Positions 6,362 through 14,054 of a DNA stretch of 15,086 bases are shown one piece after another. Source of the stretch: Patescibacteria group bacterium UBA6033 (GTDB lineage Bacteria > Patescibacteriota > Minisyncoccia > Phycocordibacterales > Phycocordibacteraceae); contig DIZH01000009.1 in NCBI GenBank assembly GCA_002429325.1, positions 1 through 15,086 on the forward strand. The letters run 5' to 3'. The notes beneath the pieces were generated by a model. The model did no database searches. It saw only the letters and a list, made by a program, of their open reading frames with translations, and had not been told where the DNA came from. Positions within the stretch are counted from its first letter, which is position 1; the number at the start of each line of letters is the position of its first letter. Position numbers and translations under genes: made by a program.

Positions 6362-7252
6362 ATGGACTACATACTCGTTACTGGTGGAGCAGGATTTATC
6401 GGGAGCCATCTCGTGGCGCTCCTAGTAGAAAAGGGGATGAGAGTTCGGGTATTCGATTCGCTTATAAGCGGGAAGCGAGAACGAATACCAGTGGATGCTG
6501 ACTTCATACAAGGGGATATACGAGATACAGAAGCGCTCGCGGAGGCAATGAAAGATATCACGCGTGTCGTACATTTGGCCGCACAGGTCTCGGTTCCTGC
6601 TAGCGTCGAAAATCCAGCACTCACTCACGAAGTGAATGTTATCGGCACCAGAAATGTGTTTGAAGCCGCTCGTCATGCGGGGGTCAAGCGCGTTGTCTAT
6701 GCATCCTCCGCTGCAGTGTATGGAGATCATCCTGAACTTCCCAAGACTGAAGAAAGTCTGCTTCAGCCGAAATCTCCCTATGCGACTTCAAAAGCAACGA
6801 ATGAAGTCGATGCTCTAGCATCAGGCCTCTCGACGATGGGACTCAGGTTCTTCAATGTGTATGGTCCAGGTCAAGAAGCGAATCATCCCTATGCCTCGGT
6901 TATTCCACGATGGGTCGCTGCTGCTAAAGACAATCGTCCAATCGTCCTCTATGGAGACGGTACTCAAACGCGCGATTTTGTTCATGTAGACGATGTTGCC
7001 CGCGCCCTTCTTCTTGCTCTCGACTCAACCTACATCGGGGTTTGTAATATCGCTTCTGGTACCGAAACGGTTCTCCGTGATGTTCTTCTCTCCATTACAG
7101 AAACGCTCGGTCGGAATATCCTGCAGGAGAGCGAACCCCCTCGTTCAGGAGATATAAAAAGAAGTTTCGCGCAGATTAGTCGTGCGCAGGAAACGATTGG
7201 TTTCGTGCCCGAAGTCTCGCTTGAAGACGGGTTGCGAGATCTTTTAACATGA
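6362..7252 (+). CDS. NAD-dependent nucleotide-sugar epimerase/dehydratase
   Basis: This is an extended short-chain dehydrogenase of 296 residues. The cofactor motif TGGAGFIGSH is at 7-16, D52-I-R follows the first half, S115-S116 lies in YASSAAVYG, and the catalytic pair is Y140-ATS-K144. R/F phrases GLRFFNVYGPGQ and GDGTQTRDFVHVDDVA are typical of UDP-sugar 4-epimerases (GalE/WbpP-like) and related enzymes. At 296 residues it is slightly shorter than GalE. It lies 2 nt after the sugar transferase gene and overlaps folD by 4 nt, so it probably supplies the activated sugar for this operon. The substrate is not determined. Confidence 0.88.
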   Translation: MDYILVTGGAGFIGSHLVALLVEKGMRVRVFDSLISGKRERIPVDADFIQGDIRDTEALAEAMKDITRVVHLAAQVSVPASVENPALTHEVNVIGTRNVFEAARHAGVKRVVYASSAAVYGDHPELPKTEESLLQPKSPYATSKATNEVDALASGLSTMGLRFFNVYGPGQEANHPYASVIPRWVAAAKDNRPIVLYGDGTQTRDFVHVDDVARALLLALDSTYIGVCNIASGTETVLRDVLLSITETLGRNILQESEPPRSGDIKRSFAQISRAQETIGFVPEVSLEDGLRDLLT

Positions 7253-8070
7253 TTGTTAACGGTCGCGAACTAGCTGGAGAAGTGCTTGCGCGAGCACATG
7301 CTCGCGCGGAAGTGCTTGGAAAAACTCCGCAAGTCGTTGCCATCGTCGCAAATGAGACGCCGGCGACTAAATCATATCTCTCAATCAAGGCGAAACGTGC
7401 TGCAGATGCAGGATGTTCTCTCGAAATAAACGCATTCGGCATGGACGTATCTACTGAATCTCTCAAAGAGGCAGTGCTCGCTTCAGATGCCGATGCTATC
7501 GTCGTGCAACTTCCGCTTCCAGAATGTGTCGATACTCAAGCGGTATGTGATGCTATTCCTCTCGTAAAAGATGCAGATGTACTCGCGCGAGCCGCGCGAG
7601 AGAAATTCGAACGAGGTGATAAGGAAGCTCTACTTCCGCCAGTCGTGGCTGCTGTGCGGGAGATTTTCATAACATATGACGTGAATCCGAAAGGGAAGAA
7701 TGCTGTGGTTGTTGGTGACGGATGGCTCGTCGGCAATCCATGTGCCGCGTGGCTCACCCAACAAGGTGCTACCGTCGTGACGCTCACGAAGGAATCAGAG
7801 AACATCCCCGCGGCGCTTCGCGCCGCGGATATCATCATCTCCGGCGTCGGTGTCCCGCATCTCATCCAGCCTGACATGCTGAAAGATGGTGTGGTTCTCA
7901 TTGATGCGGGAACGTCTGAATCAAATGGGGAAGTGGCAGGCGATGCTGATCCAGCATGTGCAGACAAGTGCTCACTTTTCACCCCAGTTCCTGGCGGCGT
8001 CGGCCCGCTCGCTGTTGCCTGCCTCTTTGAGAATGTAGTAACGCTTGCGGAAAGGACAACACATCCGTAA
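7249..8070 (+). CDS. folD: FolD-like methylenetetrahydrofolate dehydrogenase/cyclohydrolase
   Basis: FolD interconverts 5,10-methylene-, methenyl- and 10-formyl-THF with NADP. The 273-residue protein shows the substrate motif Y43-LSI-K47 (the conserved YxxxK), VVQLPLP (Q87), and the C-terminal signature TPVPGGVGPLAVACLFENVV. Several usually conserved sites differ: KDVDG is KDADV (107-111), the PCTPxG segment reads PPVVAA, and the dinucleotide loop G(R/A)SxxVGxP is G156-DGWLVGNP. These changes may alter cofactor or folate binding, or reflect a divergent CPR lineage. ATG 7249 overlaps the epimerase stop (ATGA). Its presence in a glycan operon is probably a cotranscription convenience, not a shared pathway. 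Confidence 0.87.
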   Translation: MIVNGRELAGEVLARAHARAEVLGKTPQVVAIVANETPATKSYLSIKAKRAADAGCSLEINAFGMDVSTESLKEAVLASDADAIVVQLPLPECVDTQAVCDAIPLVKDADVLARAAREKFERGDKEALLPPVVAAVREIFITYDVNPKGKNAVVVGDGWLVGNPCAAWLTQQGATVVTLTKESENIPAALRAADIIISGVGVPHLIQPDMLKDGVVLIDAGTSESNGEVAGDADPACADKCSLFTPVPGGVGPLAVACLFENVVTLAERTTHP

Positions 8071-8104
8071 TGCACGCAAGACTTCGCTTTTTTTATAATT
8101 CGTC

Positions 8105-8110
8105 TATAAT
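8105..8110 (+). promoter_or_regulatory. -10 box for secDF
   Basis: A consensus TATAAT lies 6 nt before ATG 8117, so the predicted mRNA is leaderless. A second TATAAT at 8094-8099 could be an alternative. The -35 region is not consensus. Confidence 0.7.
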
Positions 8111-8116
8111 CCCCAT

Positions 8117-9430
8117 ATGACTCGTTTTCGAGTGTTCGCCGCCATCGCCCTCGTTGCAGGGTTTTTGCTTACCTATTTCGTATGGTCTACGGAGACCAAT
8201 CCGCTCAGCTCCTACCGCTTCAAGCTCGGTCTCGACCTCGCAGGAGGCACCGAGCTCGTCTATAAGGCCGACATGAGTCAAACGCCGGCTGCTGACCGCG
8301 CCGATGCCCTTTCAGCACTCCAGGGGGTGGTGGAGCGTCGTGTGAACCTGTTCGGCGTTGCTGAACCTTTGGTCCAGACTGAAGAGGCAAGCGCGCTCTC
8401 CGGTACCACTGAAGATCGTCTCATCGTTGACTTGCCAGGTGTTACTGATATTAAGGCCGCAGTCGCAGCCCTTGGTCAGACACCGACGCTTGAATTCAAA
8501 CTCGCAACCACCACGACGGTCGGTACGACCACTGCAGTGACATTCACTCCAACTGGTCTTACTGGCCGCTATCTCTCGAGCGCCACTCTTGGTTTCGGTT
8601 CAGGCGCGACGGCAGGCATTACCTCGCCGCAAGTCATTCTTAATTTCAATAGCGATGGCGCAAAACTTTTCGAAAAGATAACGAGCGAGAATGTCGGACA
8701 GACGCTTGCTATTTTCCTCGATGGACAGCCTATTTCTGAGCCAACTATTCAAGAGGCTATCCCGGGAGGACAAGCGACGATTACCGGCCGCTTCACCGCA
8801 ACCGAAGCACGCGACCTCGTACGCAATCTGAACTTCGGTGCGCTTCCGGTGCCTATCACGCTTGAGAGTAGTTCAGCGGTCGGTCCGACACTTGGTTCAG
8901 TGGCTATTTCCTCTGGTGTGAAAGCTGGCATTATAGGCTTCCTCATTGTCGCGCTCTTTATGGTCGTGTGGTACCGCCTCCCAGGCGTCATCGCGGCTCT
9001 GGCACTTGCAGAATATCTCGCGTTCATGCTTTCCGTCATTAAAGTCATCCCCGTCACACTCACTGCTTCTGGCATCGCTGGGCTCATCATTTCGGTCGGT
9101 ATGGCTGTCGATGCGAACGTGCTTATCTTCGAGCGCACCAAAGAGGAATTGCGCGAAGGCAAGGGTCCGCGGGAAGCAGTGCACATCGGCTTCAATCGCG
9201 CATGGCCTGCTATTCGCGATGGGCATCTGACCATGATTATGTCGGGCATCATCCTCTTCTGGCTCGGAACGAGCATCGTACAGGGCTTCGCGCTCGTATT
9301 CGTACTCGGCGTGCTTGCGTCATTCATCTCAGCCGTGTCACTCTCTCGCGTCTTCTTGCTCGCTATAGTTCCTGAAGAAGGGCAGGGTGTCTGGAAGTTC
9401 CTCCTTAGTTCAGGTTTCCATAAAAAATAA
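8117..9430 (+). CDS. secD: Protein translocase subunit SecD
   Basis: SecD works with SecF in the membrane to drive late steps of Sec export using the proton motive force. The 437-residue protein has an N-terminal membrane segment (about 7-24), the D1 motif GLDLAGGTELVY (38-49), the segment VVERRVNLFGVAEP, the phrase VDLPGV, a periplasmic region with a Thr/Ala-rich low-complexity stretch, and five C-terminal membrane segments. The RND-like motif GMAVDANVLIFERTKEEL (D332) is intact, followed by GFNRAWPAIRDGHLT and GTSIVQGFA. RDGHLT replaces the commoner DANLTT. ATG 8117 follows a -10 box by 6 nt. SecF begins 3 nt after the stop. Confidence 0.95.
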   Translation: MTRFRVFAAIALVAGFLLTYFVWSTETNPLSSYRFKLGLDLAGGTELVYKADMSQTPAADRADALSALQGVVERRVNLFGVAEPLVQTEEASALSGTTEDRLIVDLPGVTDIKAAVAALGQTPTLEFKLATTTTVGTTTAVTFTPTGLTGRYLSSATLGFGSGATAGITSPQVILNFNSDGAKLFEKITSENVGQTLAIFLDGQPISEPTIQEAIPGGQATITGRFTATEARDLVRNLNFGALPVPITLESSSAVGPTLGSVAISSGVKAGIIGFLIVALFMVVWYRLPGVIAALALAEYLAFMLSVIKVIPVTLTASGIAGLIISVGMAVDANVLIFERTKEELREGKGPREAVHIGFNRAWPAIRDGHLTMIMSGIILFWLGTSIVQGFALVFVLGVLASFISAVSLSRVFLLAIVPEEGQGVWKFLLSSGFHKK

Positions 9431-9433
9431 TCT

Positions 9434-10330
9434 ATGTTCATCATTGCTCACCGTACGTTCTTCTTCTGGTTCACCGGCATCATCCTTGTCGCGGCAGTCG
9501 GCGCTATCTTCGCCTATGGACTCCCGCTCGGCATCGACTTCACGGGCGGCTCCCTGATGGAACTGAGCTATCCAAGCGGTCGTCCAGCTTTGACTGCAAT
9601 CCAAGATCAGCTCACTGCTGCGCAGATTGGTACGGTCTCAGTGCGTGCTGTCGGTACTACTGATGTCTCGATTCGTACGCGTACGCTTACCCCAGTAGAA
9701 CACGATACAGTCCTCTCGGATCTCTCTAAGACGGCAAGCACGACGGAACTTTCCTATACCTCTGTCGGTCCAGCACTCGGCAGTCAATTTGCGAACAAAG
9801 CGCTCTGGGCCATCTTCGCCGTCATTCTTGTCATTGTGCTCTACATTGCTTTTGCCTTCAGGAAAGTCTCGAAGCCGGTACCTGGATGGGGGTATGGACT
9901 CACCGTCATCGCAATGCTTGCGATTGATATCATCGTGCCTACTGGGTTCTATGCCGCGTACGCACACTTCACGGGTGCAGAAGTTGACTCGCTCTTCATC
10001 GTCGCGCTCCTCTCGCTCCTCGGCTACTGCGTGAATGACGTCATCGTCATTTTCGACCGCATCCGTGAGCACCTTGCCAGGAACGAACGATCCGGACTGA
10101 AGGAGTCTTTCGAGGATACGATAGGGAAGTCTATCAGCGAGACGATGACTCGTTCCATCAATACGGCGCTTACCGTGGTGCTTGCGCTCCTCGCGCTCAT
10201 TTTCCTCGGCGCTCCGACGACTCGCAACTTCGCACTCGTTATGCTCGTCGGTGTTGCTGCTGGCACCTTCTCTTCGATTGCACGCTCAGCACCGCTCCTC
10301 ATCCCCATCGCTAAATGGTTCGCTAAATAA
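9434..10330 (+). CDS. secF: Protein translocase subunit SecF
   Basis: This is the partner of SecD; the two form one RND-like transporter unit attached to SecYEG. The 298-residue protein has an N-terminal membrane segment (about 10-30), GIDFTGGS (33-40), and a periplasmic domain up to about 115. The conserved V200-N-D-VIVIFDRIRE, TRSINTALT and an Ala/Val/Gly-rich final membrane region follow. The length is normal for the family. The 3-nt gap after secD, with no SD, implies coupled translation from one mRNA. Confidence 0.95.
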   Translation: MFIIAHRTFFFWFTGIILVAAVGAIFAYGLPLGIDFTGGSLMELSYPSGRPALTAIQDQLTAAQIGTVSVRAVGTTDVSIRTRTLTPVEHDTVLSDLSKTASTTELSYTSVGPALGSQFANKALWAIFAVILVIVLYIAFAFRKVSKPVPGWGYGLTVIAMLAIDIIVPTGFYAAYAHFTGAEVDSLFIVALLSLLGYCVNDVIVIFDRIREHLARNERSGLKESFEDTIGKSISETMTRSINTALTVVLALLALIFLGAPTTRNFALVMLVGVAAGTFSSIARSAPLLIPIAKWFAK

Positions 10331-10368
10331 AACCGCCTCTCTCCTTTTAGAGTACGAGAATGGGCGAG

Positions 10369-10377
10369 TGATATACT
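10369..10377 (+). promoter_or_regulatory. Extended -10 promoter for the pilin-like gene
   Basis: TGA-TATACT forms an extended -10 (hexamer 10372-10377), 13 nt before ATG 10391. The predicted leader is about 6 nt. An ATG directly after the box (10378) is in another frame and is not the gene start. Confidence 0.6.
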
Positions 10378-10390
10378 ATGAAGCGAGAAT

Positions 10391-10990
10391 ATGTTGCGCT
10401 CATTAAGTCGGAAAGAGACTGCTTCTCAAGGCTTTACGCTCATTGAGCTTCTCGTAGTTATCTCCATCATTGGCATTCTCTCCTCTGTAGTACTTGCATC
10501 ACTCTCATCAGCACGAGGAAAGGCTCGCGATGCCGAGCGTGCTTCGGATATAACGGAAATTAATAAGGCGCTCCAAATGTATTACATCGACCATGGTACG
10601 TATCCTTCCACTGGGTCTTTGAACACTGTGTATATGGATCCAGGTTGCAAGACTGCGGGCGCGACAGACCAGATAACAGCGAGCTGGGTGCCTGGGCTCG
10701 TTGCCGGAGGCTATATAGGGAAGCTGCCGCAAGACCCGCGCCCTGCAGATGTCGCCTTCGGTAGCACCGTTGGCGGTGCATGCTACATGTATTCAAGCGA
10801 TGGACAATACTACGTCCTTTCTGCTTGGGACACGGTAGAAAACCCTATAACTTCTGGTGGGCTTTATTCTGTCGCAGGGTTCCGCGAACCCGGATATAAC
10901 GTCATTGATGCAGTATATATTTGCAACCTCTCCTATTTTCCGCCGTATTATCAGCACTCTTACACGTTTACGAACGTCTCATGTTCCTAG
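10391..10990 (+). CDS. Type IV pilin-like / pseudopilin protein
   Basis: The 199-residue precursor has a textbook class III signal: a short basic leader ending in G14, then F15-TLIELLVVISIIGILSSVV with Glu at +5. PilD-type peptidase would cut after G14 and methylate F15. The following helix continues as SARGKARDAERASDITEINKALQMYYIDHGTYP, the form seen in GspG-like pseudopilins and small CPR pilins. The C-terminal part has four Cys (in DPGCK, GGACYMYS, YICNLS and the final SCS) that could pair. No assembly genes are in the window. Its TAG stop shares the palindrome CTAG with the stop of the convergent UMP kinase gene. Confidence 0.9.
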   Translation: MLRSLSRKETASQGFTLIELLVVISIIGILSSVVLASLSSARGKARDAERASDITEINKALQMYYIDHGTYPSTGSLNTVYMDPGCKTAGATDQITASWVPGLVAGGYIGKLPQDPRPADVAFGSTVGGACYMYSSDGQYYVLSAWDTVENPITSGGLYSVAGFREPGYNVIDAVYICNLSYFPPYYQHSYTFTNVSCS

Positions 10991-11679
10991 CTGATAACCG
11001 TTCCGATAAAGGGCTTGTCATCAAGATAGCTTGAGAATTCTTGGAGCTTGGTGCCATTGATGATGGCTACTTCAAGTCCGAGCGACTCTGCTTCTTTGGC
11101 AGCAACAGGATCAAACGGGGAAGAGAGTCCCGGGTCCCACTCTTTCGGGATAATCTCTCGAAAATCTGACCAAGAAATCTTTTCTATTTTCTTCGCATGC
11201 GGATTCTTCTTCGGGTCGCTGTCATATACATAGTCGATATTGGAAAGGTTCACGAGACGTGTGGCACCGAGATTCTTTGCCATGAGCACAGCATCGTAGT
11301 CAGTCGAGCAACCTGGCTGCCAGCCTGCGGCGATGATGATAGGCTCTTCAGCCTCAATATCAATGGTCGGATTCTTAATGACCTGTGGGTGTGCATAGCC
11401 GACGAAAATATTTCGCAAGAGTTGTGCGTTCAAACGAGTAGCATGAATGCCAATCCAGTCGAGATCGTGGCGGGAAAGCGGTGTGACAGCGTTTGCGGCA
11501 TCCTGATATCGTCGCGCGGTCTTGCCGCCGCCGGCGATGATGGAGAAGGTGAAGCCTCGTTGCACTTTTTCAAGAATGAGTGCTTTGAACTGCGTAAGAA
11601 AATCGACATCGATTGCATCAGGGACGATAAGAGAACCTCCAACTGATACAACAACTCTCTCCCGCTTAATCGCGTTCAT
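10987..11679 (-). CDS. pyrH: UMP kinase, archaeal-type
   Basis: This is an amino-acid-kinase-fold enzyme of 230 residues that phosphorylates UMP to UDP. Motifs are VVSVGGSL (10-17), IIAGGGKTARRYQDAA (47-62), D74-WIGIHATRLNAQLLR, then AGWQPGCSTDYDAVLMAKNLGA (about 118-139) and NLSNIDYVYDSDPKKNPHAKKI. The GW-PG-STD-DAVL pattern and the IG--ATRLNA segment match the archaeal-type PyrH subfamily. It follows the nucleotidyltransferase gene by 25 nt on the same strand, with no strong promoter or SD in the gap. Confidence 0.9.
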   Translation of the reverse strand: MNAIKRERVVVSVGGSLIVPDAIDVDFLTQFKALILEKVQRGFTFSIIAGGGKTARRYQDAANAVTPLSRHDLDWIGIHATRLNAQLLRNIFVGYAHPQVIKNPTIDIEAEEPIIIAAGWQPGCSTDYDAVLMAKNLGATRLVNLSNIDYVYDSDPKKNPHAKKIEKISWSDFREIIPKEWDPGLSSPFDPVAAKEAESLGLEVAIINGTKLQEFSSYLDDKPFIGTVIS

Positions 11680-11704
11680 ACAGCAAGGGTGACGGCTCCA
11701 TAAA

Positions 11705-12199
11705 CTATAGCGCTTTGGTTAGCGTACGCAAGTTGTTTTTGCCTGTTTTCGTGTCAGTAGATTTTTCTGCAGCCTTTGCGATGAGCCAAGAAGACGATTG
11801 TACCTTCCCGCCTGCTCCCACATTGTAGACAAGATCAATGCCAAGCTCTTTGCAGAGGGCAACTTCGGGTACTGGGTCTCCATCGGGCTTTCGGTCGCCG
11901 CCATTGGCAAAGACATGCGGTTTTATTTCTTGCAACTCACGGCACACGCTTCGATCTGCGTCCCCGGGCGCATGCTGGGTAATCACAACCCGATCAATCC
12001 CCTTAATCGCTTCGATTATCTCTTTGCGTTCCTTAGCGGACATAAAAGGTCTCCCTTTTTTATCAGCAAGCCAATTGTCATTATTGAGGATAACGACGAG
12101 CTCATCCCCGAGTTTTCTCGCCTCCTGGAACAATCGAACATGCCCGATATGTATCGGGTCAAATCCGCCCGACACTGCCACGATTTTCCTTTTTTCCAT
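11705..12199 (-). CDS. HIGH-motif nucleotidyltransferase (cytidylyl/adenylyltransferase-like)
   Basis: The 164-residue protein begins with V-A-V-S-G-G-F-D-P-I-H17-I-G-H20, the nucleotide-binding motif of the cytidylyltransferase superfamily. It continues with LFQEARKLGDELVVILNNDNW and a KKGRPFMSAKERKEII segment, as in RfaE C-terminal/HldE, TagD and related enzymes. GAGGKVQSSSWLI near 135-147 stands in place of the usual (I)STT-I phosphate-binding motif. Such enzymes activate a phosphorylated sugar or alcohol as a CDP or ADP derivative; the substrate is unknown. A surface-sugar role would suit the nearby glycan genes, but this is inference. The minus-strand -10 box lies 7 nt upstream of the ATG. 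Confidence 0.85.
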   Translation of the reverse strand: MEKRKIVAVSGGFDPIHIGHVRLFQEARKLGDELVVILNNDNWLADKKGRPFMSAKERKEIIEAIKGIDRVVITQHAPGDADRSVCRELQEIKPHVFANGGDRKPDGDPVPEVALCKELGIDLVYNVGAGGKVQSSSWLIAKAAEKSTDTKTGKNNLRTLTKAL

Positions 12200-12206
12200 A
12201 TTTCAA

Positions 12207-12215
12207 ACTATACCA
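12207..12215 (-). promoter_or_regulatory. Extended -10 promoter for the nucleotidyltransferase-UMP kinase pair
   Basis: Read on the minus strand, TGG-TATAGT has its hexamer at 12212-12207 and ends 7 nt before ATG 12199, predicting a leaderless transcript. It is divergent from the promoter at 12251. Confidence 0.65.
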
Positions 12216-12250
12216 TCCTTGTTCCGCTCAACAATACTTCCGTGATGCGG

Positions 12251-12256
12251 TATGAT
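12251..12256 (+). promoter_or_regulatory. -10 box deciding the start at 12264
   Basis: TATGAT ends 7 nt before ATG 12264. An earlier in-frame ATG (12252) lies inside this box, so 12264 is the better start and the transcript is probably leaderless. Confidence 0.6.
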
Positions 12257-12263
12257 AGTACCT

Positions 12264-12512
12264 ATGTCACTAGAATCATGGAACGGAGGATATGTACCTG
12301 GAGAAATAGACGATAGGAAACTCTTTCTTGCCCCGAAGCAGGAACTAGTTCCTTTGAAAGATTCTAAAGAAATCAATAAAGCGAAAGACGCTTTATTGAA
12401 GGCACAATCGGCTCTCTCTAGGGTCGGATTATCAGAAAAGGAGAGGGGAGAGTGGGAGGATAAAAAGGCTGAATTGGTCAAGATTCTACGGGCAAGCGGT
12501 CAGGCTATATAA
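12264..12512 (+). CDS. Small protein of unknown function
   Basis: The protein has 82 residues and is not recognised. The N-terminal third (SLESWNGGYVPGEIDDRKLF) is followed by a charged, probably helical region from about residue 33 (KDSKEINKAKDALLKAQSAL, then EKERGEWEDKKAELVKIL), which could form a helical hairpin. There is no signal peptide or membrane segment. Support comes from the leaderless promoter and an open frame with protein-like composition. The stop lies 16 nt before the -35 of the rRNA promoter. An AAGGAG string after the stop has no gene to serve. Confidence 0.6.
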   Translation: MSLESWNGGYVPGEIDDRKLFLAPKQELVPLKDSKEINKAKDALLKAQSALSRVGLSEKERGEWEDKKAELVKILRASGQAI

Positions 12513-12528
12513 GGAGAAATAGGGGGTG

Positions 12529-12557
12529 TTGACGCCGCTCCGGTACTCCTATAGTAT
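12529..12557 (+). promoter_or_regulatory. rRNA promoter
   Basis: TTGACG (12529-12534) is followed after 17 nt by TAGTAT (12552-12557); TATAGT (12550-12555) with a 15-nt spacer overlaps it. It is the only promoter in the window with a near-consensus -35, and transcription would start about 155 nt before 16S. Confidence 0.7.
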
Positions 12558-12564
12558 GGCTATT

Positions 12565-12719
12565 AGCGTTCCGCACTTGCGGGACGGGGTTTGTTTTCGC
12601 TCTCTGACAACTAAATACGTGAACGCCCGGCATGGAGATGCCGGGCAAAATCCCGTATCACTTTTAAGAATGGTGATACGGGAATCAAAAGATGTGTGAA
12701 TTCTTTTGTTCCGCCTATT
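12565..12719 (+). other. Pre-16S leader with hairpins
   Basis: The leader has no ORF. It contains CCGC/GCGG (about 12572-12583), a 9-bp hairpin with arms GCCCGGCAT/ATGCCGGGC (about 12626-12647), an 11-bp hairpin with arms TCCCGTATCAC/GTGATACGGGA (about 12652-12684), and CAAAAGA/TCTTTTG just before the 16S. These are probably processing or antitermination elements. The partner strands downstream of 16S are mostly outside the window. Confidence 0.55.
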
Positions 12720-13442
12720 CTTATTGAGAGTTTGATCCTAGCTCAGGATGAATGCTGGCGGCGTGGATAAGTCATGCAAGTCAAGGGGGCCCGCAAGGGC
12801 AACCGGCAAACGAGGTAGTAACACGTAGGTACATCCCCCGAAGTCGGGCATAGCCATCCGAAAGGATGGGTAATTCCCGATAGTCCCGCAAGGGTAAAGG
12901 TTTTTCGCTTTGGGAGCGGCCTGCGTAGTATCAGCTAGTTGGTAAGGTAATGGCTTACCAAGGCTACGACGCTTAGGGGAGCTGAGAGGCTGACCCCCAC
13001 CGATGGAACTGCGACACGGTCCATACTCCTACGGGAGGCTGCAGACGAGAATATTCCGCAATGGACGAAAGTCTGACGGAGCGACGCCGCGTGCTGGATG
13101 AAGTGCCTTGGTACGTAAACAGCTTTTATCGGGGACGAAGTTTATTGACGGTACCCGATGAATAAGGGGCTCCTAACTCTGTGCCAGCAGGAGCGGTAAT
13201 ACAGAGGCCCCAAGCATTATCCGGAATCACTGGGCGTAAAGGGTGTCTAGGCGGCCATATTAGTCTCTCGTTAAATCCGTGGGCTCAACCTACGGCTCGC
13301 GAGGGAAACGGTATGGCTCGAGGGCGTAAGAGGTGCATGGAACTCATGGTGGAGGGGTGAAATCCGTTGATATCATGGGGAACACCAAAGGCGAAGGCAA
13401 TGCACTGGTACGTTCCTGACGCTCAAACACGAAAGCCAGGGT

Positions 13443-13476
<34 letters not shown>

Positions 13477-14054
13477 CCTCAACGTTGCTCGCTCGCTTTA
13501 CGGAGTATCGACCCTCTGTGAGGCTAAGCTAACGCGGTAAGCGAGCCGCCTGGGTAGTACGATCGCAAGATTAAAACTCAAAGGAATAGACGGGGACTCG
13601 CACAAGCAGTGGATTATGTGGCTTAATTCGTCGATAAACGAAGAACCTTACCAAGGTTAGAAATCCAGCTGCATCCGACCCGAAAGGGACGGAGCCTTCG
13701 AGGGTGCTGGACAGGTGATGCATGGTCGTCGTCAGTTCGTGGTTTGAACTGTTCCCTTCAGTGGGGTAACGAACGCAACCCCCGTTGCCTGTTGCCTATA
13801 TGGTCAGGCGAGACTGCTCCCTCACGGGAGAGGAAGGTGGGGATGACGCCAGATCAGCATGTCCCTCTGATACCTTGGGCTGCACACATAATACAATGGT
13901 CGGTACAACGGGTTGCAATATCGTAAGATGGAGCTAATCCTTATAAAACCGACCCCAGTACGGATTGAGGTCTGCAACCGACCTCATGAAGCCGGAATTG
14001 CTAGTAATCCCAGGTCAGCTAAACTGGGGTGAATACGTTCTCGAGTCTTGTACT

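Noticed and set aside
7536..8075. Long antisense ORF (179 aa) over folD
   Set aside because: Its low-complexity Ser/Thr/Pro composition is that of a shadow frame; folD has clear motifs.
8749..9444. Long antisense ORF (231 aa) over secD
   Set aside because: It is a shadow of a strongly recognised secD frame; no promoter or family signal.
12511..12516. AAGGAG as a Shine-Dalgarno
   Set aside because: No start codon with an open frame follows at a suitable distance; next is the rRNA promoter.
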